From positions 1 to 9,085 of the forward strand of contig JAICUS010000216.1 of assembly GCA_025935735.1 (NCBI GenBank): DNA of 9,085 nt, written 5' to 3'. Of this stretch, positions 1 to 6,243 are shown piece by piece; within the stretch, counting starts at the first letter, position 1, and each line of letters opens with the position of its first letter. This DNA is from Solirubrobacteraceae bacterium. Lineage in GTDB: Bacteria > Actinomycetota > Thermoleophilia > Solirubrobacterales > Solirubrobacteraceae. Position numbers and translations under genes: made by a program. The notes beneath the pieces were generated by a model. That model saw only the letters and a program-made list of their open reading frames with translations. It had not been told where the DNA came from and did not search any database.

Positions 1-2772
1 GCCGGGGTGCTCGCGCTGGACCCCGCGCGCCGCCGGCTTGGCGTCGCCGTGGCATTCGGCGGGACGCCGGTCCTGGGCCTGGAGCTGGACCAGCCGGGCA
101 ATGCCGCCCTGGCGGCGCTGGCGCGGCTCGTCGGCTCGGCCGATGCTTCGAGCCCGCTCGCCTATGCCGCCCGCGCGGCCGACGCGCTCAGCAGCGAGCC
201 GGTGGGCCGGCGTTTCTTTCGTGAATTCCGGACCACGCTCGAGCGTCTGACCGACGGGCTGTCTGGCCGACTCCGCCACGAAGACCGCCGCAGCCTCGCG
301 CTGCTGCAGCTCACTCGCGTGCTGTTCCTTTATTTCATCCAGGCCAAAGGCTGGCTGGCCGGCAGGGAGCGCTTCCTGGCGGATGGCGTGGACGGCTGCC
401 TGGCCCGCCGACGGCACATCCATCGCGACTTTCTCCGCCCGCTCTTCTTCGGGACGCTCAACCGGCCCTGGGACGGCCGCGGCCGCGGTGCCCGCTCGTT
501 CGGCGCGGTGCCGTTCCTGAACGGCGGCCTGTTCGAGCCGCACGCGCTCGAGCGGGCCGCCCGCGTGGACCTCCCCAACCACCTCTGGCGTGACGCGTTC
601 GACCTGCTGTTCGAGCGGTTTCACTTCGTCGTCACCGAGGGCGGGGCGGCCGGCAGCATCGCGCCGGACATGTTGGGCCGCGTCTTCGAGGGCGTGATGG
701 CGCCGGGCGCGCGGCGGTCCTCGGGAACGTACTACACTCCGGCAGGGCTGGTCCGCTCAATGCTCGACGCGGCGTTCGCCGCGCTCGTGGCCGGGCGGCT
801 CGGCTGCTCCGAGTCCGAGGCCGAGCGGCGGCTCGAGGATCGCGATCCGTCGGCGCTCCTCGTGCTCGACCACGTCACCCTGCTCGATCCGGCCGCCGGC
901 TCGGGCGCATTCCTGCTCGGGGCGCTCGAGTGGCTCGCCGCCCACGCGCCTTCCGATCCCGGCGGCGCTCGCCGGCGCGTGCTGCAGCGCAACCTGTTCG
1001 GCGTGGACCGGAACGCGGCCGCCGTGCGGCTCACGGAGCTCCGGCTGTGGCTCGCCGTCATCGCCGACGATCCGGCCGGTCGCCCCGACCAGGTCCAGCC
1101 GCTCCCGAATCTCGACTGTCTGGTTCGCCAGGGCGACAGCCTTCTGGACCCTGCCGGGTCCACGGTGCGGCTCGCCCCGGGCGACCAGGGGCTGGCCCTC
1201 GCGGTCGCAGCGGCGCGGCGCCGGCTGATCACGGCGAGCGGCGCCGCGAAGGCACCACTCGTGCGTGAGCTTCGCGCGGCGGAATGCCGCGCGGCGGAGG
1301 CCGCCCTCAGGGTCGGAGAAATGGAGCTCGAGCGTCGGGTCCGAGACTGGGTCGAGACGGCCCGCGGGCCGGATCTCTTCGGCGCGCGCCGCGGCGCCGA
1401 CCGGCAGCTGCGGGCCGCCATCGCCGTCGCCCGGGCCGAGCTTCGGACCGTGCGCGCCGCGCGCCGTACGGTCGTTCGCGAGCGCGAGGTGCCCTGGTTC
1501 CACTATCCCACTCACTTCGCCGACGTGTTCGCGGCCGGCGGCTTCGACCTCGTGGTGGGCAACCCGCCGTGGCTGCGCGCGGAGCTCATCCCCAGGCCCA
1601 CCCGCCGCCGGCTCGCGGGCCGCTACCGCTGGTGGCGCGGCGCCGGCGCCGGCTTCCGGCACCAGCCGGATCTCGCGGTGGCGTTCGTGGAGCGGGCCGT
1701 CGAGCTGACGCGTCCCGGAGGCGTGATCGCACTGCTCGTGCCCGCCAAGCTCGCGTCGGCGGAGTACGGCGCCGCGGCGCGCCACGATCTCGCCGCTTCC
1801 ACCACTCTGCTGCGCGTGGCCGACCTCACCGGCAGCCCCCAGGCGGAGTTCAACGCCACGGTGTACCCGCTGGCGCTCCTCGCGCGCAAACAGCGGCCCC
1901 CCGGCGGACATCGGGTGCGCACGGCCTTGGGGCGCGGCGCGCCCGCGCTGCCGCAGCAGGGCCTCGAGGGTGGCGGCCCCTGGATCCTCAGCGCGCCCGG
2001 CCCGCTCCAGGTCGCCGAGCGCCTGCGGCGCGACCATTCGTCGCTCGCGGAACGGCTCACCGGCCAGCTTGGGGTCAAGACGGGTGCGAACCGTCTGTTT
2101 CTGGATCCGCCGGATCTGGTCGAGCCGGATCTCATACGCTGGGCCGTGCGCGGCCGCGACGTCCGTCCGTTCGGCGTGCGGCTGGTCCGGCGGCTGCTCT
2201 GGCCGTACCGCGCCGACGGGAAGCCCCTCGAGCGTCTGCCCCCCGGCGCCGCCGCGCATCTGGAGGCGCACGCCTCGGCGCTTCGGCTTCGGGCGGATTT
2301 TGTCGGCGGCCCACCGTGGACGCTCTTCCGGACCTCGGCGGCCGGCGCACGCCACAGGCTGGTTTGGACCGACCTGGCGCGACGGCTCACGGCCTGCGCG
2401 CTGACCGGGCAGCGTGACGCCGGCCTGATCCCGCTCAACACCTGCTACGTCGCCGTCGCGGCGGGTGCCGCCGAGGCGGCACGTCTCGCCGCGTGGCTCA
2501 ACTCAACCTGGGTCCGCGCAATCGCCACGCTGGGCGCGGTGCCCGCTTCAGGCGGGTACCGCCGCTTCAGCGCGGCCACCGTCGGCCGGCTGCCGCTCCC
2601 AGCCGGCGTGCTGTGCGACGACGCGTTCCGCGAGCTCAGCGAGGCGGGGCGACGGGGGGAGCCGGTGCAGGAAGCCATTGATGATGTCGCAGCCACGCAC
2701 CTCGGGCTCACCGCCCGGGATCGGTCGCGCCTGGCCGGGCTGGTGGCCGGCAGCGCCACGGATCGTCGCTGA
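1..2772 (+). CDS. Eco57I-type adenine-N6 DNA methyltransferase (PglX/type IIG-like), 5' partial
   Basis: This gene probably encodes a SAM-dependent DNA methyltransferase that methylates adenine N6 at a specific site, either marking self DNA or acting within a defence complex. Residues are numbered from the GTG at base 7. A helical N-terminal region contains a segment typical of the family (LFLYFIQAKGWL, 106-117) and FLNGGLFE (170-177). Next come the motif X-like GTYYTP (240-245), SAM-binding motif I DPAAGSGAF (294-302), FGVDRN (331-336) and catalytic motif IV NPPW (519-522). An Arg/Ala-rich helical stretch (about 395-495) separates motif I from motif IV. The C-terminal third (about 685-865) looks like a target-recognition domain: GVKTGANRLF, a WPYRADGKPL segment, and a terminal LNSTW...RLPLP pattern. 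No PD-(D/E)XK nuclease motif is visible. The frame is open to base 1, and only six bases precede the GTG, so no ribosome-binding site can be judged. The alignable region seems to begin mid-domain, so I treat it as truncated by the window edge. The helicase gene follows with an overlap. Confidence 0.9.
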   Translation, partial: AGVLALDPARRRLGVAVAFGGTPVLGLELDQPGNAALAALARLVGSADASSPLAYAARAADALSSEPVGRRFFREFRTTLERLTDGLSGRLRHEDRRSLALLQLTRVLFLYFIQAKGWLAGRERFLADGVDGCLARRRHIHRDFLRPLFFGTLNRPWDGRGRGARSFGAVPFLNGGLFEPHALERAARVDLPNHLWRDAFDLLFERFHFVVTEGGAAGSIAPDMLGRVFEGVMAPGARRSSGTYYTPAGLVRSMLDAAFAALVAGRLGCSESEAERRLEDRDPSALLVLDHVTLLDPAAGSGAFLLGALEWLAAHAPSDPGGARRRVLQRNLFGVDRNAAAVRLTELRLWLAVIADDPAGRPDQVQPLPNLDCLVRQGDSLLDPAGSTVRLAPGDQGLALAVAAARRRLITASGAAKAPLVRELRAAECRAAEAALRVGEMELERRVRDWVETARGPDLFGARRGADRQLRAAIAVARAELRTVRAARRTVVREREVPWFHYPTHFADVFAAGGFDLVVGNPPWLRAELIPRPTRRRLAGRYRWWRGAGAGFRHQPDLAVAFVERAVELTRPGGVIALLVPAKLASAEYGAAARHDLAASTTLLRVADLTGSPQAEFNATVYPLALLARKQRPPGGHRVRTALGRGAPALPQQGLEGGGPWILSAPGPLQVAERLRRDHSSLAERLTGQLGVKTGANRLFLDPPDLVEPDLIRWAVRGRDVRPFGVRLVRRLLWPYRADGKPLERLPPGAAAHLEAHASALRLRADFVGGPPWTLFRTSAAGARHRLVWTDLARRLTACALTGQRDAGLIPLNTCYVAVAAGAAEAARLAAWLNSTWVRAIATLGAVPASGGYRRFSAATVGRLPLPAGVLCDDAFRELSEAGRRGEPVQEAIDDVAATHLGLTARDRSRLAGLVAGSATDRR
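2669..2674 (+). promoter_or_regulatory. Ribosome-binding site AGGAAG for the helicase gene
   Basis: AGGAAG lies 6 nt before the ATG at 2681 and 9 nt before the adjacent ATG at 2684, inside the methyltransferase coding region. In the helicase frame there is no other ATG, GTG or TTG between here and the conserved N-terminal helicase motifs. The site therefore decides the start. It may still be coincidence in a GC-rich coding sequence. Confidence 0.5.
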
Positions 2773-4960
2773 ATCGCTGGCCGCCGCCGATCCGCTGCGC
2801 GCCGGCCTCGCGACGGGAGCGCCAGCGCCGCCCGCCGAGGTCGCGCGGGCCATCGCGGCGCGCCTGGTCCCCGCCGAGCGCGAGGCCGTTGCCCCTGCGT
2901 GGCTGCTCCCCGGGCAGGCGCGGAGCTATCGCCGGTCGCTCGCCGCGCTCGAGCAGTTTGGCGGCGCGCTGCTCGCCGACCCGGTCGGGAGCGGAAAGAC
3001 GTACGTCGCGCTGGCGGTGGCCGCCGCCTTCAACGCACCCGCGGTATGCCTGGCACCCGCGGCGCTCGTGCCCCAGTGGCGCGCGGTGGCGGCCGCGCTG
3101 AGCGTGCCCATCGAGCTGGGCTCACACCAGCAGGCTAGTCGCGGCAGGTTGCCGCGGACCGGCCGCGGCCTCGTGATCGTGGACGAAAGTCACCATTTCC
3201 GCAATCCGCGCACGAGGCGTTACCGCCACGTCGCGCCCTGGCTGCTGGGACGGCGAGTGCTCCTCCTCAGCGCCACGCCGATCGTCAACCGCCTGGACGA
3301 TCTCGCGCACCAACTGCTGCTCGGAGTGCGCGACGATGCGTTGCTGCCCGAGGGTATTCCGTCGCTGCACGCGGCGGTGGCGTCGGGTACCAGCGGCACC
3401 GCGCTCGGCCGTCTCGTACTCGAGGAGTCGAGAGCAGCCGGCCCCCGGCCGGCGCGCACCGTCGACGTGAGCGCTCCGCACGCTTCCGAGAACGATGACG
3501 CGCGCACCTTCCTCGACCTTCTGGCTCGGCTCCGGCTTTCGGCGCATCCGCCGACGGCGGCGCTGGTCCACGGCGTCCTGCTCCGGGCGGCGGCTTCGAG
3601 TCCGCCGGCGCTCGTAGGTGCGGTCGCCCGATACCGCAACCTGCTGCGGCACGCGGACGACGCGCGCCGGGCCGGCCGTCGTCTGAGCCGCGCCGAGCTG
3701 CGGGAATTCGTCGGGGTCATGGACGAGCAGATGGTCTGGTGGGAGCTGCTGCCGGATGGCGGCGATGGCTGCGTCGAGCTCGCGCTCGACGACACGGGCG
3801 CGATCGACGAAGTGCTGGCCGAGGCCGCTCGTCTCGCGCAGGGTTCCGACCCCAAACTCGAGCGCCTGCGCGCGCTCCTCTCCGACGGCCGCCCTACGCT
3901 CGTGTTCGCCACCCGGCGCGAGACAGTGCGACACCTGCGGCACCGGCTCATCCCACCCGTGGCCTGGTGCACCGGCGATCGCGCGGGCCTCGGCCACGCC
4001 TCCGCGCCGAGAGCCCAGGTGATGGGGTGGTTCCGCGACGCGGTAGACCCGCGCCTTCGGGCCCGCGTGCCCTATTGCCTGGTAGCCACCGATGTGGCGG
4101 CGGAGGGCCTGGACCTCCGTCGAGCCGATCGGGTGGTCCACTACGACCTCCCCTGGACTCCGATGCGGCTGGAGCAGCGCGAAGGCCGCGCGGTTCGGCT
4201 CGGCTCGGCGCACCAGAGCATCGAGGTGGTGCGGTTCCCTCCTCCACCAGTGCTCGAGTCGGCACTTCGCCTCGGCCCGCGGCTCGCGCACAAGGCCAGG
4301 CTCCCGGGCCGAGCCGGGCTCGGAGCGGAAGGAGCGCGTCTCTGGCGGTGGCGATCCATCCTTGCCGATCGGCTCGGCGGGCCGGGGATCGTTGGGACGG
4401 CACTCGTGGCGGACTCCGTCGCCGAGGGCGTGCTGGCCGGGTATGAGCTGTGGGTCCGCCGGGGTCCCAGAGACTGTGGGCTCGCCGCGACGGTCGGCTG
4501 GCTGGATGAGCATGACCGCTGGACCGAGGACAGCGAAACGGTCGTCGGCCGCATGCTCGAGGCCGGGGAGTACGCCCGGCTCACAGCGGCGACGCCGTCC
4601 GCGGTGCGCCGCGCGCTCGACCGGCTGGCCGTCGTCATCCGGGACCGACTCGCGCTCGCCGCCGGGCGCAGGTGGAGCGCCGCGGAGCCGGCGTCGGCCG
4701 CGCGCCGGCTGGTCGAGCGGCTTGGGCAGGAGATCGCCCGCGCGGCTCGGCAGCGTGACCAACGCAGGCTCGAGCGATTGGAACGGGCGCTCGCATTCGC
4801 CGGCGGCGGACACACGGCGGGAGAAGCGATGCTGGTCGAGAGGATGGCGGAGGCCGATCCGGAGACGCTGTCCCGATGGGTGGAGCGCGCCCCCGCGGCG
4901 ACGCCCCGGTGGGAAGCAGTCGACGTCCGGCTATCGGGCCTGATTCTGTTCGAGCGGTGA
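2681..4960 (+). CDS. SNF2-family DEAD/DEAH-box helicase/translocase, putative defence-associated
   Basis: This is a superfamily 2 ATPase of the SNF2/RapA-like group, probably translocating on double-stranded DNA together with the methyltransferase. From the ATG at 2681 it is 759 aa. Lobe 1 shows a Walker A DPVGSGKT (100-107), motif Ia LAPAALVPQW (124-133), Walker B DESH (168-171) and motif III SAT (197-199). About 190 residues without recognised motifs separate the lobes. Lobe 2 has LVFATRRET (407-415), motif V ATDVAAEGLDL (469-479) and motif VI QREGRAVRLG (499-508), with both arginines where SNF2 proteins carry arginine fingers. The last ~220 residues (about 540-759) are charged and helical and match nothing I recognise; no nuclease motif is evident. 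The start choice rests on an AGGAAG site and means a 92-nt overlap with the methyltransferase (89 nt if 2684 is used). The first ~28 residues have a shadow-frame flavour, so a rarer CTG start near 2777 remains possible. DNA repair or transcription-recycling roles are less likely given the neighbour. Confidence 0.88.
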   Translation: MMSQPRTSGSPPGIGRAWPGWWPAAPRIVAESLAAADPLRAGLATGAPAPPAEVARAIAARLVPAEREAVAPAWLLPGQARSYRRSLAALEQFGGALLADPVGSGKTYVALAVAAAFNAPAVCLAPAALVPQWRAVAAALSVPIELGSHQQASRGRLPRTGRGLVIVDESHHFRNPRTRRYRHVAPWLLGRRVLLLSATPIVNRLDDLAHQLLLGVRDDALLPEGIPSLHAAVASGTSGTALGRLVLEESRAAGPRPARTVDVSAPHASENDDARTFLDLLARLRLSAHPPTAALVHGVLLRAAASSPPALVGAVARYRNLLRHADDARRAGRRLSRAELREFVGVMDEQMVWWELLPDGGDGCVELALDDTGAIDEVLAEAARLAQGSDPKLERLRALLSDGRPTLVFATRRETVRHLRHRLIPPVAWCTGDRAGLGHASAPRAQVMGWFRDAVDPRLRARVPYCLVATDVAAEGLDLRRADRVVHYDLPWTPMRLEQREGRAVRLGSAHQSIEVVRFPPPPVLESALRLGPRLAHKARLPGRAGLGAEGARLWRWRSILADRLGGPGIVGTALVADSVAEGVLAGYELWVRRGPRDCGLAATVGWLDEHDRWTEDSETVVGRMLEAGEYARLTAATPSAVRRALDRLAVVIRDRLALAAGRRWSAAEPASAARRLVERLGQEIARAARQRDQRRLERLERALAFAGGGHTAGEAMLVERMAEADPETLSRWVERAPAATPRWEAVDVRLSGLILFER

Positions 4961-4972
4961 GGTTGTCTGACG

Positions 4973-5000
4973 GTCGGGCCGCGTGGCGTGGCGGCCGGAC
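4973..5000. terminator. Inverted repeat between convergent genes, possible bidirectional terminator
   Basis: A 10-bp stem (GTCGGGCCGC against GCGGCCGGAC, one G-G mismatch) surrounds an 8-nt loop. It fills most of the 40-nt gap between the helicase stop and the stop of the small minus-strand gene at 5001. Neither side has a T-tract, so it is not a classical intrinsic terminator. Placement between convergent stops suggests it blocks read-through or protects 3' ends in both directions. Confidence 0.4.
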
Positions 5001-5231
5001 TCAGCCGCCGATTCTGCCGCCCTTGAGCCCGGCCACACCGCGGAACTCGAAGTGCTGGTCGTCCAGGATGCGTTCGGGCGGCGGGCGGTCCTCGCCCTCG
5101 CGCAGGAAGCGGCCCAGGAGGTGCTCGGCCAGCGTGGCCGCCGTGTACCAGACCTCGGGCTCGACGCCGGGGTACAGGGCGGCGAACTCCGGCCGGAGCC
5201 GGGCCTCGCGGACCAGCCCGTCATCGCTCAC
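5001..5231 (-). CDS. Small acidic protein of unknown function (76 aa)
   Basis: I do not recognise this protein. It would be a 76-aa, probably soluble, acidic protein with no signal peptide, membrane segment or cysteine pattern. It starts SDDGLVREARLRPEF, contains a hydrophobic/aromatic centre (LYPGVEPEVWYTAATLAEHLL) and ends in a glycine-rich tail (GVAGLKGGRIGG). I chose the GTG at 5231 because it overlaps the stop of the upstream gene as GTGA, the usual sign of translational coupling. No ribosome-binding site of its own is seen. An alternative GTG at 5279 would add 16 residues and a 52-nt overlap. The non-random residue composition, compared with the arginine- and proline-rich shadow frames on the other strand, together with the coupled arrangement, argues that it is real. 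It converges on the helicase gene. Confidence 0.62.
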   Translation of the reverse strand: MSDDGLVREARLRPEFAALYPGVEPEVWYTAATLAEHLLGRFLREGEDRPPPERILDDQHFEFRGVAGLKGGRIGG

Positions 5232-5416
5232 GGCTGCAGGGGGTGCTGGTTCAGGTCGCGAGTGCCCGTATCGCTCCACTCGTCCATGGTCAGGTGCCAG
5301 AGGTGCCAGGCCTCCTCCACGGCGGTCTGCCGGGTCTCGGCGTGCGGGCCGTCGCCCTCGCGCCGGCCGCTATATATGATCGCGGCCATGATAGCCACGA
5401 GCTCGGTAGGCTGCAT
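5228..5416 (-). CDS. Small tryptophan-rich protein of unknown function (62 aa)
   Basis: This 62-aa protein is not recognised. It reads MQPTELVAIMAAIIYSGRR at the start, then an acidic amphipathic stretch with three tryptophans (EEAWHLWHLTMDEWSD), and ends NQHPLQP. The short hydrophobic run near the N-terminus (about LVAIMAAII) is too short and too broken to call a membrane helix with confidence. The ATG at 5416 is preferred because GGAG sits 7 nt upstream on the minus strand; an internal ATG at 5389 is the alternative. The stop overlaps the GTG of the next gene, so the two are almost certainly co-translated. A sigma70-like promoter lies about 50-75 bases upstream of the start. Function is unknown; a phage-derived or lineage-specific small protein would fit. 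Confidence 0.6.
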   Translation of the reverse strand: MQPTELVAIMAAIIYSGRREGDGPHAETRQTAVEEAWHLWHLTMDEWSDTGTRDLNQHPLQP

Positions 5417-5462
5417 CAGCTTGCTCCGCCGCCGGGGACACTGCACGGCCCTCAAAAAGGAG

Positions 5463-5491
5463 AGCATAGGGATTGCCGGTCGGACGCGCAA
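5463..5491 (-). promoter_or_regulatory. Candidate sigma70-type promoter for the small minus-strand gene pair
   Basis: On the minus strand a TTGCGC box (5491-5486) is separated by exactly 17 nt from TATGCT (5468-5463), each matching its consensus at four of six positions. Transcription would begin near 5456 and leave a leader of about 40 nt before the GGAG site and the ATG at 5416. It sits in the short AT-richer divergent gap shared with the HAD gene, which supports a promoter role. Four-of-six matches alone are weak evidence. Confidence 0.4.
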
Positions 5492-5521
5492 CCCGACAAC
5501 GATCCGGCTACGTTTCCGCCC

Positions 5522-6172
5522 ATGCCGGCACCCACCCTCCAGACCTTCCTGTTCGATCTCGACGGTACGCTGATCGATTCGGTGCGGCTCATCCTCGACA
5601 GCTACCACCACACGCTCGCCGAGCACGGGCTCCCGCCGCGGAGCGACGAGGAGTGGCTGCGCGGCGTCGGTACGCCACTCGCCGCGCAGTTCGCCGAGTG
5701 GGGAGGCGAGCCGGCAATGCTCGAGGACCTGATCGCGACCTACCGGCGCTACAACCTGGCCAACCATGATCGGATGGTCACCGTGTATCCCGGCGTCGTC
5801 GCCGCGGTGGAGGCCATCCGGCGCCGCGGCCGGGCGACCGGGCTCGTCACCAGCAAGAACCGGTCGGGCGCGGTACGCGGGCTCACCCTCGCGAAGCTCG
5901 AGGCGATGATGGACGTCCTGGTCTGTGCCGACGAGGTCACCAACGCCAAGCCCCACCCGGAGCCGGTCGAGAAGGCGGTCGCGTTGCTCCATGCCGACCG
6001 GGCGACGACGGTCTATGTGGGCGACAGCATCCACGACATGCTGGCGGGGCGGGCGGCGGGCGTTCGCACCGCCGCCGCGTTGTGGGGACCGTTCGGCCGG
6101 GATCACCTGGCGGGAGCGTCGCCGGACTACTGGCTGGAGTCCACGGCGGATCTGCTGGCGTTGCTGGATTGA
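5522..6172 (+). CDS. HAD-superfamily phosphatase, PpaX/phosphoglycolate phosphatase-like
   Basis: This cytoplasmic, Mg-dependent phosphohydrolase of HAD subfamily IA is 216 aa, the same length I recall for Bacillus PpaX (pyrophosphatase). Motif I is FDLDGT with nucleophile D12 and acid/base D14. A helical C1 cap (about 18-85) includes the YRRYNLANHD segment, which closely recalls PpaX. Motif II is LVTSK (Thr110), motif III contains Lys143 in AKPHPEP, and motif IV is VGDSIHD (D168, D172). All catalytic residues are present. Likely substrates are inorganic pyrophosphate or phosphoglycolate; family members overlap in specificity, so this is inference. The frame is open for 93 codons upstream, but homology begins at the ATG at 5522, where the FDLDGT spacing is normal. 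No Shine-Dalgarno sequence precedes it. A TACGTT box 7 nt upstream could serve a leaderless transcript, though that is speculative. It diverges from the small gene pair and converges on the sensor kinase. Confidence 0.92.
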   Translation: MPAPTLQTFLFDLDGTLIDSVRLILDSYHHTLAEHGLPPRSDEEWLRGVGTPLAAQFAEWGGEPAMLEDLIATYRRYNLANHDRMVTVYPGVVAAVEAIRRRGRATGLVTSKNRSGAVRGLTLAKLEAMMDVLVCADEVTNAKPHPEPVEKAVALLHADRATTVYVGDSIHDMLAGRAAGVRTAAALWGPFGRDHLAGASPDYWLESTADLLALLD

Positions 6173-6179
6173 CCGAGGG

Positions 6180-6199
6180 CGGGCGGCTCGGTGCGCCCG
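6180..6199. terminator. GC-rich hairpin after the HAD gene
   Basis: A perfect 6-bp stem CGGGCG/CGCCCG with an 8-nt loop begins 7 nt past the HAD stop codon. It has no T-tract of its own. It may act together with the second hairpin just downstream, or in the opposite direction for the sensor kinase transcript. Confidence 0.35.
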
Positions 6200-6204
6200 A
6201 CCGG

Positions 6205-6226
6205 CAGGGGGGCCCCTGTTTCCTTT
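6205..6226 (+). terminator. Intrinsic terminator of the HAD gene
   Basis: A CAGGG/CCCTG stem with a GGGC loop is followed directly by TTTCCTTT (6219-6226), the normal layout of a Rho-independent terminator for plus-strand transcription. The stem is short (5 bp, extendable by G-U pairs) and the T-tract is interrupted by CC, so it may be only moderately efficient. Confidence 0.5.
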
Positions 6227-6243
6227 CAGTGGTCCAGAACCTC

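Noticed and set aside
757..2355. Long minus-strand open frame (532 aa) opposite the methyltransferase
   Set aside because: It lies wholly antisense to a gene with clear motifs, is rich in Arg, Gly, Ala and Pro, and shows no domain; long antisense frames are expected at this GC content.
2641..2665. Possible G-quadruplex in the G-rich stretch before the helicase start
   Set aside because: Only two or three clear G-runs fall within a short distance, and such runs are common by chance in this base composition.
1..2772. Complete single-chain type IIG restriction enzyme
   Set aside because: No nuclease catalytic motif is visible, and the N-terminus, where it would usually sit, is cut by the window edge, so it cannot be asserted.
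3122..4813. Long minus-strand open frame (563 aa) opposite the helicase
   Set aside because: Same reasoning: it is a GC-driven shadow of the helicase, arginine-rich, without recognisable motifs.
5243..5521. N-terminal extension of the HAD phosphatase frame by 93 codons
   Set aside because: The extension runs antisense to the small gene pair and lacks family similarity; the ATG at 5522 gives the normal PpaX length.
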